Shown piece by piece: positions 23,795 through 32,430 of a stretch of 64,000 nucleotides of DNA. Source of the stretch: an uncultured Eubacteriales bacterium. Its GTDB lineage: Bacteria > Bacillota > Clostridia > Oscillospirales > Acutalibacteraceae. The position numbers were made by a program, and so were the translations under genes. Location: the NCBI GenBank assembly GCA_934630515.1, contig CAKTVV010000008.1:1-64000 (forward strand). The letters run 5' to 3'. How positions within the stretch are numbered: position 1 is the first letter of the stretch; each line of letters begins with the position of its first letter. The notes beneath the pieces are model-generated. The model had not been told where the DNA came from and did not search any database. It saw nothing but the letters and a program-made list of their open reading frames with translations.

Positions 23795-25738
23795 TCAGTG
23801 AATGGCGCTGCCGGGGGTCATGCCGTCCACAAACAGCACCTGTACATCCTCGCTGCCGTCGGGCTTTTCACCGGATGCCGCCAGAATCATGCCCTGACTC
23901 TCTACGCCGCACAGCTTGGCGGGCTTCAGATTGGCGACCAGCACCACCCGATGCCCGATCAGCTGCTCCGGGGTGTACCAAGGGGCGATACCGGAGCAGA
24001 CCGTCCGGGGGGTATGGGTGCCGTCGTTGAGGGTGAGATTCAGGAGCTTTTTCGCCTTTTTCACTGGCTCGCAGGCGGTAATCTCCGCTACCCGTAGATC
24101 CACCTTCTGGAAATCCTCAATGCCGATCTCCGGCAGGAAAGCGATGCCCGCTGCTTCCTCCGCCTGTGCGGCAGTTGCCTGCTCGGCGGCGATCTCCGCC
24201 AGCAGCTTTTCGCCGTCGATGCGGGCGAAAAGCGGAGAGGGGGTGCCGACGGTGTGTTGTCCGGCGGCGCCGTAGACGGCGTCGCTCATAGCCGACAGGA
24301 CGGTGCCCAGCTGCTCGTGGATAGCCTTGGCGGTGGAGGGCATAAAGGGTGTCAGCAGGATGCCGATGACCCGGATGCACTCCAGCAGGTTATACAGCAC
24401 CGTCTCCAGCCGCTCTCGGTTGGCGTCGTCCTTCGCCAGTGCCCAAGGGGCGGTCTCGTCGATATACTTGTTGCAGCGCTTTGCCAGCGTCATGACGGTT
24501 TCGGCAGCGTCGGCGTTGTGCCAAGTGTCCATCTGCGCCTGATACTGCCGGACGGTTTCGCCGCACAGGGCGATCAGCTCCTGATCCAGCGGGTCGGTGA
24601 CAGCATCGGGCTTGCGGACGGTGCCGCCGAAATACTTGTTGGTCATGGCGATGCTGCGGTTCACCAGATTGCCCAGGGTGTTCGCCAGATCGGTGTTGTA
24701 GCGGTTGATGACGTTTTCATAGGTGATGGTGCCGTCCTGAGCAAAGGGGATCTCGGTGAGAAGATAATACCGCACCGCATCCACGCCGAATTTTTTCGCC
24801 AGCTCGTCGGCGTAGATGACGTTGCCCTTGGATTTGCTCATCTTATCCTCGCCGGACAGCAGCCACGGATGCCCCAGCACCTGCTTGGGCAGCGGTTCGC
24901 CCAGCGCCATGAGGATGATGGGCCAGTAGATGGTGTGGAACCGGACGATATCCTTGCCGATGACGTGCAGATCGGCGGGCCAATACTTCTTAAAGCGGTC
25001 GCTGCTGCCGTCGGGGCTGTAGCCGATGCCGGTGATATAGTTGGTCAGCGCATCCAGCCAGACATAGACCACATGCTTGTCGTCGAAATCCACCGGGATG
25101 CCCCACTTGAAGGAGGAGCGGGATACGCACAGATCGTTGAGCCCGGGCTTGAGGAAGTTGTTGATCATCTCGTTGCGGCGGGAGGTCGGGGCGAAGAAGT
25201 CCGGATTGTCCTCATAGTATTGCATCAGCCGGTCCTGATATTTCCCCAGCTTGAGGAAGTAGGCCTCCTCCTTGGCGTCCACACATTCCCGGCCGCAGTC
25301 GGGACATTTGCCGTCCTTGAGCTGGCTGGGGGTGAAGAAGCTCTCGCAGGGGACGCAGTATTTGCCCTCATAGCTGCCCTTGTAGATGTCCCCCTGCTCG
25401 TAGAGCTTGCGGAAGATCTTTTGTACGGCTGCCACATGATCCTCGTCGGTGGTGCGGATGAACCGGTCGTAGGTCACATCCATGCAGTTCCAGACCGCTT
25501 TGATCTGCGCCGAGATCCGATCGACGTATTCCTTGGGGCTGATGCCCTCCTGCTGGGCGTATTGCTCGATCTTCAGCCCGTGCTCGTCCGAGCCGGTGAG
25601 GAAATATACGTCAAAGCCCTGCATCCGCTTATAGCGGGCGATCATGTCCGCCAAGACGATGTCGTAGGTGTTGCCGATGTGGGGCTTGCGGCTGGTGTAA
25701 GCGATGGCTGTGGTGAGATAGAATTTAGGTTTGTCCAT
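23795..25738 (-). CDS. metG: Methionyl-tRNA synthetase
   Basis: 647 residues. The HIGH-type motif PHIGNTYD is near residue 19. The zinc-binding segment has CVPCES and CPDCGREC (about 127-150). KMSKSKGN is near 298. The anticodon-binding domain is followed by a C-terminal EMAP/Trbp111-like tRNA-binding OB fold (DFQKVDLRVAEITACEPV to the end), as in many Firmicutes. GAGGAGG precedes the ATG. It is the first gene of metG-flavin reductase-valS. Confidence 0.98.
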   Translation of the reverse strand: MDKPKFYLTTAIAYTSRKPHIGNTYDIVLADMIARYKRMQGFDVYFLTGSDEHGLKIEQYAQQEGISPKEYVDRISAQIKAVWNCMDVTYDRFIRTTDEDHVAAVQKIFRKLYEQGDIYKGSYEGKYCVPCESFFTPSQLKDGKCPDCGRECVDAKEEAYFLKLGKYQDRLMQYYEDNPDFFAPTSRRNEMINNFLKPGLNDLCVSRSSFKWGIPVDFDDKHVVYVWLDALTNYITGIGYSPDGSSDRFKKYWPADLHVIGKDIVRFHTIYWPIILMALGEPLPKQVLGHPWLLSGEDKMSKSKGNVIYADELAKKFGVDAVRYYLLTEIPFAQDGTITYENVINRYNTDLANTLGNLVNRSIAMTNKYFGGTVRKPDAVTDPLDQELIALCGETVRQYQAQMDTWHNADAAETVMTLAKRCNKYIDETAPWALAKDDANRERLETVLYNLLECIRVIGILLTPFMPSTAKAIHEQLGTVLSAMSDAVYGAAGQHTVGTPSPLFARIDGEKLLAEIAAEQATAAQAEEAAGIAFLPEIGIEDFQKVDLRVAEITACEPVKKAKKLLNLTLNDGTHTPRTVCSGIAPWYTPEQLIGHRVVLVANLKPAKLCGVESQGMILAASGEKPDGSEDVQVLFVDGMTPGSAIH

Positions 25739-25773
25739 GAATGGAGCCTCCTCGTTTTGATGACATATTCCCT

Positions 25774-25801
25774 ATTTTACCATATATAGAGAAAAATACA
25801 A
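25774..25801 (-). promoter_or_regulatory. Promoter of the metG operon
   Basis: On the minus strand, TTGTAT (25796-25801) and TAAAAT (25774-25779) are spaced by 16 bp, about 35 bases before the metG start. No T-box-like leader fits in the space. Confidence 0.55.
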
Positions 25802-25893
25802 TATTTTTTACGGATTTTTCCGGATTTTCTGTGTTGGCGGCGGGATCCTTCCGGCTCCGGGCGGAATTTTGGGGAAAAAGTGGTAAGAAACCG

Positions 25894-25922
25894 TTGCAAT
25901 TCCCACTTGTTTATGGTAGTAT
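25894..25922 (+). promoter_or_regulatory. Promoter of the ACT/UPF0210 pair
   Basis: TTGCAA (25894-25899) and TAGTAT (25917-25922) with 17-bp spacing, 32 bases before the ATG at 25955. Confidence 0.6.
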
Positions 25923-25954
25923 CAGAAAATAAAATAATAGGAGGTTTCCAAACG

Positions 25955-26224
25955 ATGCGAGCCGTAATTACCGTGGTCGGGCGGGATGCCGTGGGCATTC
26001 TGGCAAAGGTGGCGGGCCGGTGCAGCGCCCATAAGGTGAATGTGATCGAGGTGACCCAGTCGATCCTGCAGGATCTGTTCGCCATGATCATGCTGGTGGA
26101 TATACAGCACAGCGATATTCCTTTCACCCAGATCGTCGATGAGATGACCGAGCTGGGGAAAGAAAACGGACTGGTCATTCACTGTATGCACGAGGATATT
26201 TTCAACGCTATGCACACGATTTGA
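25955..26224 (+). CDS. ACT domain protein (UPF0237 family)
   Basis: 89 residues that are essentially one ACT domain: MRAVITVVGRDAVGILAKVAG followed by the helix and VNVIEVTQSILQDLFAMIMLVD. The family resembles the glycine-cleavage regulator GcvR and probably binds an amino acid or other small ligand. ATG 25955 has AGGAGG eight bases upstream. The UPF0210 gene starts ten bases after its stop; the two are a conserved pair in Firmicutes, so a joint regulatory or enzymatic role is likely but unproven. Confidence 0.88.
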   Translation: MRAVITVVGRDAVGILAKVAGRCSAHKVNVIEVTQSILQDLFAMIMLVDIQHSDIPFTQIVDEMTELGKENGLVIHCMHEDIFNAMHTI

Positions 26225-26234
26225 GGGGTGCCGT

Positions 26235-27596
26235 ATGATCAACACCAAGGATATATTAGAGACCATCACCATGATCCAGGAGGAAAATCTGGATGTGCGC
26301 ACCATCACCATGGGGATCTCGCTGCTGGATTGCTGCGACAGCTCCGTGGAGCGGATGTGCGACCGGGTATACGATAAGATCACCCGCAGCGCCAAGGATC
26401 TGGTGCGCACCGGTGAAAGCATTGAGAAAGAGCTGGGGATCCCCATTGTCAACAAGCGCATCTCCATCACCCCGGCGGCGCTGGTGCTGGCGGGCTGCGA
26501 CCGGCGGGACGCCGTCATGCTGGCGCATACGCTGGAGCGGGCGGCAGAGGCTTGCGGGGTGAACTTTTTGGGGGGCTTTTCGGCGCTGGTGCAGAAGGGC
26601 TTTTCCGCCGGAGACCGGGAGCTGATCGAGGCGATCCCGCAGGCGCTGGCGGAAACGGAGCATATCTGCGCCTCGGTGAATGTCGGCTCTACCAAGGCGG
26701 GCATCAACATGGATGCAGTAGCGCTGATGGGGCGTATCGTGCGGCAGGCGGCGGAGTGTACTGCTGACCGGGGCTGCATCGGTCCCGCCAAGCTGGTGGT
26801 GCTGTGCAATGCCCCGGAGGATAACCCCTTTATGGCGGGAGCATTCCACGGCGTGGGTGAGCCGGATCGGGTCATCAACGTGGGCGTGTCCGGCCCCGGC
26901 GTGGTGCGGGCAGCGCTGGCGAAAGCGGGCAAGGATAAGGATCTGAGCCAGATCGCCGATATCATTAAAAAGACGGCGTTTAAGATCACCCGGATGGGAC
27001 AGCTGGTGGCGCAGGAGGCGTCTGCCCGGCTGGGGGTGCCCTTCGGCATCGTGGATCTGTCGCTGGCACCCACTCCGGCAGTGGGCGATTCGGTGGCGCA
27101 CATTCTGGAGGAGATCGGGCTGTCGCAGTGCGGCAGCCACGGCACCACCGCTGCGCTGGCGATGCTGAACGATGCCGTGAAAAAGGGCGGCGTGATGGCG
27201 TCCTCTCATGTGGGCGGACTGTCCGGCGCTTTTATCCCGGTGACGGAGGATGCGGGCATGATCGCTGCCGCCCGCAGCGGATGCCTCACCATCGAAAAGC
27301 TGGAGGCAATGACCTCCGTTTGCTCGGTGGGGCTGGATATGATCAACATTCCCGGGGATACGCCGGCGGAGGTGATCTCCGCCATCGTTGCGGACGAGGC
27401 TGCCATCGGCATGGTGAACGGCAAGACCACCGCCGTGCGGGTGATTCCCGCCATCGGTAAGCAGGTGGGGGAGGAGCTGAATTTCGGTGGCCTGCTGGGC
27501 GAGGGCCCGGTGATGCCGCTGAATACGGCGTCTCCGGCGGTGTTCATTCATCGGGGCGGACGAATCCCGGCACCGATGCACAGCCTGAAAAATTAA
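26235..27596 (+). CDS. PFL-like family protein (UPF0210/DUF711)
   Basis: 453 residues, matching UPF0210 length. Conserved stretches include TITMGISLLDCCD, KRISITPAALVLAGC, NVGSTKAGINMDAV, SGPGVVRAAL and DLSLAPTPAVGDSVAHILEE. The fold is related to pyruvate formate-lyase/glycyl-radical barrels, but no C-terminal glycyl-radical motif is evident, so it is probably not a radical enzyme. It is cytoplasmic, with no signal. It follows the ACT-domain gene closely and ends at a strong terminator. Confidence 0.9.
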   Translation: MINTKDILETITMIQEENLDVRTITMGISLLDCCDSSVERMCDRVYDKITRSAKDLVRTGESIEKELGIPIVNKRISITPAALVLAGCDRRDAVMLAHTLERAAEACGVNFLGGFSALVQKGFSAGDRELIEAIPQALAETEHICASVNVGSTKAGINMDAVALMGRIVRQAAECTADRGCIGPAKLVVLCNAPEDNPFMAGAFHGVGEPDRVINVGVSGPGVVRAALAKAGKDKDLSQIADIIKKTAFKITRMGQLVAQEASARLGVPFGIVDLSLAPTPAVGDSVAHILEEIGLSQCGSHGTTAALAMLNDAVKKGGVMASSHVGGLSGAFIPVTEDAGMIAAARSGCLTIEKLEAMTSVCSVGLDMINIPGDTPAEVISAIVADEAAIGMVNGKTTAVRVIPAIGKQVGEELNFGGLLGEGPVMPLNTASPAVFIHRGGRIPAPMHSLKN

Positions 27597-27635
27597 GCCG
27601 CTGCGGTCCGAGCGACTGCGGCAGGATACAACAAG

Positions 27636-27680
27636 ACCCGGGTGGTATGCGAAAAAACGCATACCGCCCGGGTTCGTTTT
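27636..27680 (+). terminator. Terminator after the UPF0210 gene
   Basis: ACCCGGGTGGTATGCG (27636-27651) pairs with CGCATACCGCCCGGGT (27658-27673) around a six-A loop, followed by TCGTTTT. On the other strand the six-A loop reads as T, and the hairpin may also act on transcription leaving argS. Confidence 0.9.
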
Positions 27681-27785
27681 ATGCAGAATAGTTGGGCGCA
27701 TCCGCCGTAGAAAGGGCGGGTGTCCCTATGCCACCGGTGTATGGACACTTCAGCGATGCCTGTCGGAAATGGGGGATGCTTCAGA

Positions 27786-29525
27786 TCACATGCTTTCCGG
27801 AGCGTCGATCTTCATCATAGTCAGCACGTTACGCAGGGCGATGCGGGTGGCATCGCACAGCGCCAGCCGGGCGGCAGCCAGATCGGCATCTACGCCGCTG
27901 ACATGGCAGGCGTTGTAGAATTTATGGAACAGAGTCGCCAGCTCCAACGCATACCGGGTGATGCCGGAGGGATCCAGTGCCTTGGCACATTCCACCACGG
28001 TCTTTTCCAGACCGGACAGGTGGCGGATCAGCTCCCGCTCCTCGGGAGCGGTGAGCAGCGCCAGCTGCGCCGGGGTGGCGCTACAGGCGGCAGGATCGGC
28101 GATCTCCAGTTTGCGGAAGATGGAATGGATGCGGGCGTGGGCATACTGGACATAATAGACCGGGTTGGAGGAGGATTGCTCAATCGCCAGCCCCAGATCG
28201 AATTCCATCTGGGTGTTGGCTTCCCGCTGGTTAAAGAAGAACCGGGCGGCATCCACCGGCACCTCGTCCAGCAGATCGCTCAGCTGAATGGCCTTGCCGC
28301 TGCGCTTGGACATCCGGACGATCTCCCCGTCCCGCACCAGCCGCACCAGCTGCATCAGCACCACATGGAGCTTTTCGCCGTCCAGCCCCACGGCGTCCAT
28401 GGCGCCCTTCATCCGTGCCACATGGCCGTGATGGTCGGCGCCCCAGACGTCGATGAGCGTCGTATAGCCCCGCAGGAACTTGTTGCGGTGATAGGCAATA
28501 TCGGCGGCGAAATAGGTGGGGTTGCCGTTGGCACGCACCAGCACCTCATCCTTGATGCCTTCTTCCTCGCCGTCCTTGGTCTTGTGCTTTTTGGGCTGGT
28601 ACTTTTCGCCGTATTCCCCGGCCTTATACCAGAGAGCGCCGTCCTTTTCGTAGGTCAGCCCCTTTTCGGTGAGGATGTCGATGATCTGCTGCAGCTCGCC
28701 GTCCTTATGGAGGGTGGATTCGGTGAACCAGCGGTCATATTCGATGCGGTATTTCGCCATATCCGCCTGCATTTTGGCGATGTTCAGCGGCAGAGCGTAG
28801 TCCACCAGCGCCTTGCGCCGCTGGGCGGAATCCGCTTCCACATAGGTGTCTCCGTATTTCTCGGCAAAGGCGGCGGCGTGCTCCTTGATATCGTCGCCGT
28901 GATAGGCGTCCTCCGGCAGCTCCACGGCATCTTCACCCTTGAAGATCTGGAGATACCGCACCTCCAGCGACAGCCCGAATTTCTCGATCTGGTTGCCGGC
29001 GTCGTTGATATAGAATTCCCGCCACACGTCGTATCCGGTGGCGTCCAGCACGCTGGCGAGGCAGTCGCCCAGCGCCCCGCCCCGGGCGTTGCCCATGTGC
29101 ATGGGGCCGGTGGGGTTGGCGGAGACATATTCCACCATCACCTTTTCGCTGCCGCCGAAATCGGAGCGGCCAAACTGCTTGTCCTCCCGGCGCACCTCCG
29201 CCACCACGTCGCTGTAGTAGGCGGGGGAGAGGAAAAAATTCATAAATCCGGGACCGGCGACCTCTGCTTTGTCGAAATAGGTGCCGTCCAGCTGCAGATG
29301 GGCTGCCAGCGTATCGGCGATCTTCCGGGGGGCGGCATGGAATGCCCGGGCGGAAACCATGGCGGCGTTGACCGCCATATCGCCGTTTTTCCGGTCGGCG
29401 GGGATCTCCACCGTGTAGGCGGGAATATCCGCCTGGGGCAGTTCGCCGGCGGCGATGGCTGCCCCGAAAGCGTCCCCGATCAGCTGCCGCAGCTGGGCTT
29501 CCGTTTGTTTTACGATATTGGACAT
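27786..29525 (-). CDS. argS: Arginyl-tRNA synthetase
   Basis: 579 residues, class I synthetase. The N-terminal tRNA-recognition domain is followed by SANPTGPMHMGNARGGALGD with HMGN as the HIGH motif. KMSKS is replaced by RMSKRSGKAIQLSD, consistent with the degenerate ArgRS form. The C-terminal DALR anticodon domain ends YALELATLFHKFYNACHV. It starts 16 bases inside the end of the DUF1934 gene, so translation is probably coupled. It is the last gene of murI-DUF1934-argS. Confidence 0.98.
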   Translation of the reverse strand: MSNIVKQTEAQLRQLIGDAFGAAIAAGELPQADIPAYTVEIPADRKNGDMAVNAAMVSARAFHAAPRKIADTLAAHLQLDGTYFDKAEVAGPGFMNFFLSPAYYSDVVAEVRREDKQFGRSDFGGSEKVMVEYVSANPTGPMHMGNARGGALGDCLASVLDATGYDVWREFYINDAGNQIEKFGLSLEVRYLQIFKGEDAVELPEDAYHGDDIKEHAAAFAEKYGDTYVEADSAQRRKALVDYALPLNIAKMQADMAKYRIEYDRWFTESTLHKDGELQQIIDILTEKGLTYEKDGALWYKAGEYGEKYQPKKHKTKDGEEEGIKDEVLVRANGNPTYFAADIAYHRNKFLRGYTTLIDVWGADHHGHVARMKGAMDAVGLDGEKLHVVLMQLVRLVRDGEIVRMSKRSGKAIQLSDLLDEVPVDAARFFFNQREANTQMEFDLGLAIEQSSSNPVYYVQYAHARIHSIFRKLEIADPAACSATPAQLALLTAPEERELIRHLSGLEKTVVECAKALDPSGITRYALELATLFHKFYNACHVSGVDADLAAARLALCDATRIALRNVLTMMKIDAPESM

Positions 29526-29941
29526 GATGTGTTTTCCTCCTGTACGGTAATATGCACGGTATGGGATGAGTTGACGCTGCCGTTAAACCCCAGTGTATAG
29601 GCAAAATCCAGCGTGCCGCCCAGCTCGGTCAGCTCCCAGTCGAGAGCGGTGGCGTAGGTGCCCATATCCAGCACCCCGTAGGGGGTGGAATACTGGCTGT
29701 GATGGCGGCGCTGCTTTTCCAAAATCAGAATACTGGAGCGGCTGCCGGTACGCTCCAGCGTGACCCGGTTGCCGGCGATATGCAGGGTCACCTCGGTGCT
29801 GTCCTCGCCCTGCCCCTCGGTATAGGAGAGGGCATAGCCGCTCTCGGTGGGCTGGAAGGTGCCGCAGGTGGTCAGCTCGATGGTGTCCGGCTCCTGCTCC
29901 TCCAGAATCTGGGTGCCTTTGATGTGTATGAGCGCTTGCAT
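29510..29941 (-). CDS. DUF1934 domain-containing protein (YwiB-like beta-barrel)
   Basis: 143 residues. The sequence is rich in beta strands (LIHIKGTQILEEQEPDTIEL, YALSYTEGQGEDSTEVTLHI). It ends SHTVHITVQEE, like the calycin-type DUF1934 proteins commonly next to argS. The ATG at 29941 has GGAGG eight bases upstream; an in-frame extension to 30097 lies inside murI. It overlaps the argS start by 16 bases. Its function is unknown; the family may bind a hydrophobic ligand. Confidence 0.8.
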   Translation of the reverse strand: MQALIHIKGTQILEEQEPDTIELTTCGTFQPTESGYALSYTEGQGEDSTEVTLHIAGNRVTLERTGSRSSILILEKQRRHHSQYSTPYGVLDMGTYATALDWELTELGGTLDFAYTLGFNGSVNSSHTVHITVQEENTSCPIS

Positions 29942-29952
29942 AGACTTCCTCC

Positions 29953-30774
29953 TCACAGGCGCAGGGTATCCGGGGGGATCGTGTCGATCGCCTCGTGTAC
30001 CGGGCGTCCCAAAAAGGTCTCCGCCACCTGGGTGAATCCCTCCGGCTGGTCGGATACAAAGTAGTGATAACGGCCCTGCGGCTTTTGCGGGTCGCACAGG
30101 GCGTCGGCGTCGGCCAGCCGGGCGGCGCAGGCGGCGGCGGTCTCCCGTCCGGAATCGATGAGCGTCACATCCTCGCCCAGCTGCGCCTGAATGAGAGGCG
30201 CCAGCAGAGGAAAGTGGGTGCAGCCCAGGATCACCGTGTCCACCTGCGCCTCTCGCAGAGGGCGCAGGTATCGTCGGACGGCGGCGACCGTCACCTCGTC
30301 CTGCGGATCGATCCAGCCGTTTTCTACCAACGCCACCAGCACCGGACAGGCGACTGCCGTGACCTCAAGGGTACTGTCCAGCTCCCGCAGGCTGCGGACA
30401 AAGGAGCCGGAGCGCACGGTGGTGGAGGTGCCCATCACGCCGATGCGGTGATTGCGGGTGGCGTGGGCGGCGGCGGCAGCGGTGGGACGGATAATGCCCA
30501 TAGCGGGGAGCGGCAGGGAGCTGAGCACATCCTCCGCCACGGAGCTGACCGTGCCGCAGGCGGCGATCAGGAATTTTACGCCCTGCTCCTGCAAAAAGCG
30601 GCAGTCCTCCCGGGCGTAGCGGTGTACGGTCTGGGCGCTGCGGGAGCCGTAGGGGACCCGTCCGGTATCGCCGAAATAGACGATGTCCTCCCGAGGCAGC
30701 AGCTCCATGAGCTGCCGCACCGCCGTCAATCCGCCCAGTCCGGAGTCGAATACGCCGATGGGACGATTATCCAA
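29953..30774 (-). CDS. murI: Glutamate racemase
   Basis: 273 residues. It makes D-glutamate for peptidoglycan. It opens IGVFDSGLGGLTAVRQL and contains VYFGDTGRVPYGSRS. The two catalytic cysteines are Cys73 in AACGTVSS and Cys185 in GCTHFPLL. The first motif has Gly where many MurI proteins have Asn (ACNT). Translation starts at TTG 30774 behind GAGGAGG. It is the first gene of the operon and has its own promoter. Confidence 0.96.
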   Translation of the reverse strand: MDNRPIGVFDSGLGGLTAVRQLMELLPREDIVYFGDTGRVPYGSRSAQTVHRYAREDCRFLQEQGVKFLIAACGTVSSVAEDVLSSLPLPAMGIIRPTAAAAAHATRNHRIGVMGTSTTVRSGSFVRSLRELDSTLEVTAVACPVLVALVENGWIDPQDEVTVAAVRRYLRPLREAQVDTVILGCTHFPLLAPLIQAQLGEDVTLIDSGRETAAACAARLADADALCDPQKPQGRYHYFVSDQPEGFTQVAETFLGRPVHEAIDTIPPDTLRL

Positions 30775-30805
30775 TGCGATTCCTCCTCACGCAATACTGC
30801 TGACT

Positions 30806-30834
30806 ATCATATCACAATTCTACGAAATGTGCAA
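30806..30834 (-). promoter_or_regulatory. Promoter of murI-DUF1934-argS
   Basis: On the minus strand, TTGCAC (30829-30834) and TATGAT (30806-30811) are spaced by 17 bp, 31 bases before the TTG start. Confidence 0.75.
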
Positions 30835-30927
30835 CGAAAATATTGCTGTACAATTCCGGGGAAATGTGTTAAAATGCACTTGAATACACGGGTCGGCACA
30901 CAACGATCTGGGGAAGGACCTGAATTT

Positions 30928-31947
30928 ATGGAACAACAAGGCTGGACGCCCCATCCGTATGTATATGCACCGCCGCCGTCCCCCCAGCAGCTGGAGCGGC
31001 GCTGGCTGCGGCGCAAGGGGAATTTTGCGGGGGCACTGATGCTGGCGAATACGGCGGGGCTGCTGCTGACCTTTAATGTGCTGGCGATCCTTCTGCTGCT
31101 GACCGGGGTGCTGGATCGCTCCCAACTGACCCAGCCTCTGCTGGGGATGGATAAAATGTCCTATCTGCTGCTGTATGCGGGGGTATACAGCTTTGCTATG
31201 CTGGTGCCGGCGGCGATCGTGGCGCTGTGTGGAAAGCGGCGCTATTTTCCGCTGAGTCCAGCGCACCGTGTCAACGGCTTCGATGCCTTTTTGGCGGTGA
31301 TCGCCTGTGTGGGCGTGTGTATGCTCGCCAATGTGATCGGCGCCTATGTGACAGCGTTTCTGGAGCAGTTCGGCGCCACGGCGCCGGAGGTGCCGGATAT
31401 GCTGGAGCATACCCCGGCGGGGCTGGCGCTGTATATAGCGGTGTTCGCTGTGCTGCCGGCGCTGCTGGAGGAGGCGGTGATGCGGGGGTATCTGCTGCGG
31501 GAGCTGCGCTCCTTCGGCGACGGAGCGGCGGTGTTTATGTCGGCGCTGTTCTTTGGTATGATGCACGGCAATATCCGGCAGATCCCCTTTGCCTTTGTGG
31601 TAGGCTTGGCGCTGGGCTGGCTGTATGTGGCGACGGAGAACATCTGGCTGTCGGTGGCGGTGCATTTCTGCAATAACGCCGTATCGGCGATCATTGAATA
31701 TCTGGGCGACGGCATGGGAGATGAGGCGTATACCGCATTCAATCTCATTGTCATCGGCGCCCTGATCGTGCTGGGGCTGATCGCCGTGGTGGTGCTGCTG
31801 TGCCGCCGCAGCGAGCTTCTGCGAGCCCGGGAGCAGCTGCGTTCCTCCTTGAACCCGGGGCAGCGGTGGGGGACGATGTTCACCTCGCCGGTGCTGCTGA
31901 TCGCTCTGCTTGTGCTGCTGCTGCAGGCGATCCAGGAGGCTGTATGA
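30928..31947 (+). CDS. CPBP family intramembrane metalloprotease (Abi-type)
   Basis: 339 residues, polytopic. After a Pro-rich cytoplasmic N-terminus (about 1-28) come about eight hydrophobic segments. The glutamic-protease motifs are LLEEAVMRGYLLREL (EExxxR), FFGMMHGN and AVHFCNNAVSA. Such proteins resemble the CAAX protease Rce1; substrates here are unknown. ATG 30928 has GGGAAGGA ten bases upstream. tadA starts inside its stop codon, so the two are coupled. Confidence 0.9.
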   Translation: MEQQGWTPHPYVYAPPPSPQQLERRWLRRKGNFAGALMLANTAGLLLTFNVLAILLLLTGVLDRSQLTQPLLGMDKMSYLLLYAGVYSFAMLVPAAIVALCGKRRYFPLSPAHRVNGFDAFLAVIACVGVCMLANVIGAYVTAFLEQFGATAPEVPDMLEHTPAGLALYIAVFAVLPALLEEAVMRGYLLRELRSFGDGAAVFMSALFFGMMHGNIRQIPFAFVVGLALGWLYVATENIWLSVAVHFCNNAVSAIIEYLGDGMGDEAYTAFNLIVIGALIVLGLIAVVVLLCRRSELLRAREQLRSSLNPGQRWGTMFTSPVLLIALLVLLLQAIQEAV

Positions 31948-32399
31948 GTCCGGACGAGCGTTTCATGACCGAGGCGCTGATGCTGGCGCAGGAGGCAGCC
32001 GCCGACGGCGAGGTGCCGGTGGGCGCTGTGGTGGTTCGGGATGGCATGATCGTCGGACGGGGGCGCAATCGCCGGGAGCGGGATAAGAACGCACTGGCGC
32101 ACGCCGAGATCGAGGCGATCGGACAAGCCTGCAGGACCCTGGGCGGCTGGCGGCTGTCCGGCTGTGACCTGTATGTGACGCTGGAGCCGTGTCCCATGTG
32201 CGCCGGGGCGATCATCAACGCCCGGATCGAGCGGGTCATTCAGGGAACGGCGGACCCCAAAGCGGGCTCCTGCGGCTCGCTGGTGGACCTGTTTCAGCTG
32301 CCCTATAACCATAAGCCGGTGTGCGTTTCCGGCGTGATGGAGGAGGAGTGCCGACAGGTGCTGAAGGAGTTTTTCCGGAGCCTGCGGCGGCGAGCGTGA
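31944..32399 (+). CDS. tadA: tRNA-specific adenosine deaminase
   Basis: 151 residues. It deaminates A34 to inosine in the tRNA-Arg(ACG) wobble position. Zinc and catalytic residues are His53 and Glu55 in NALAHAEIEAI, and Cys83 and Cys86 in LEPCPMCAGAI. The dimer motif RIERVIQGTADPKAGSCGS is typical. AGGAGG precedes ATG 31944, which overlaps the TGA of the CPBP gene. Its tRNA substrate, tRNA-Arg(ACG), is encoded at 38260-38336. Confidence 0.96.
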   Translation: MSPDERFMTEALMLAQEAAADGEVPVGAVVVRDGMIVGRGRNRRERDKNALAHAEIEAIGQACRTLGGWRLSGCDLYVTLEPCPMCAGAIINARIERVIQGTADPKAGSCGSLVDLFQLPYNHKPVCVSGVMEEECRQVLKEFFRSLRRRA

Positions 32400-32430
32400 C
32401 CGCAAAACAGAGGAAGGGTGTTTATCGACG

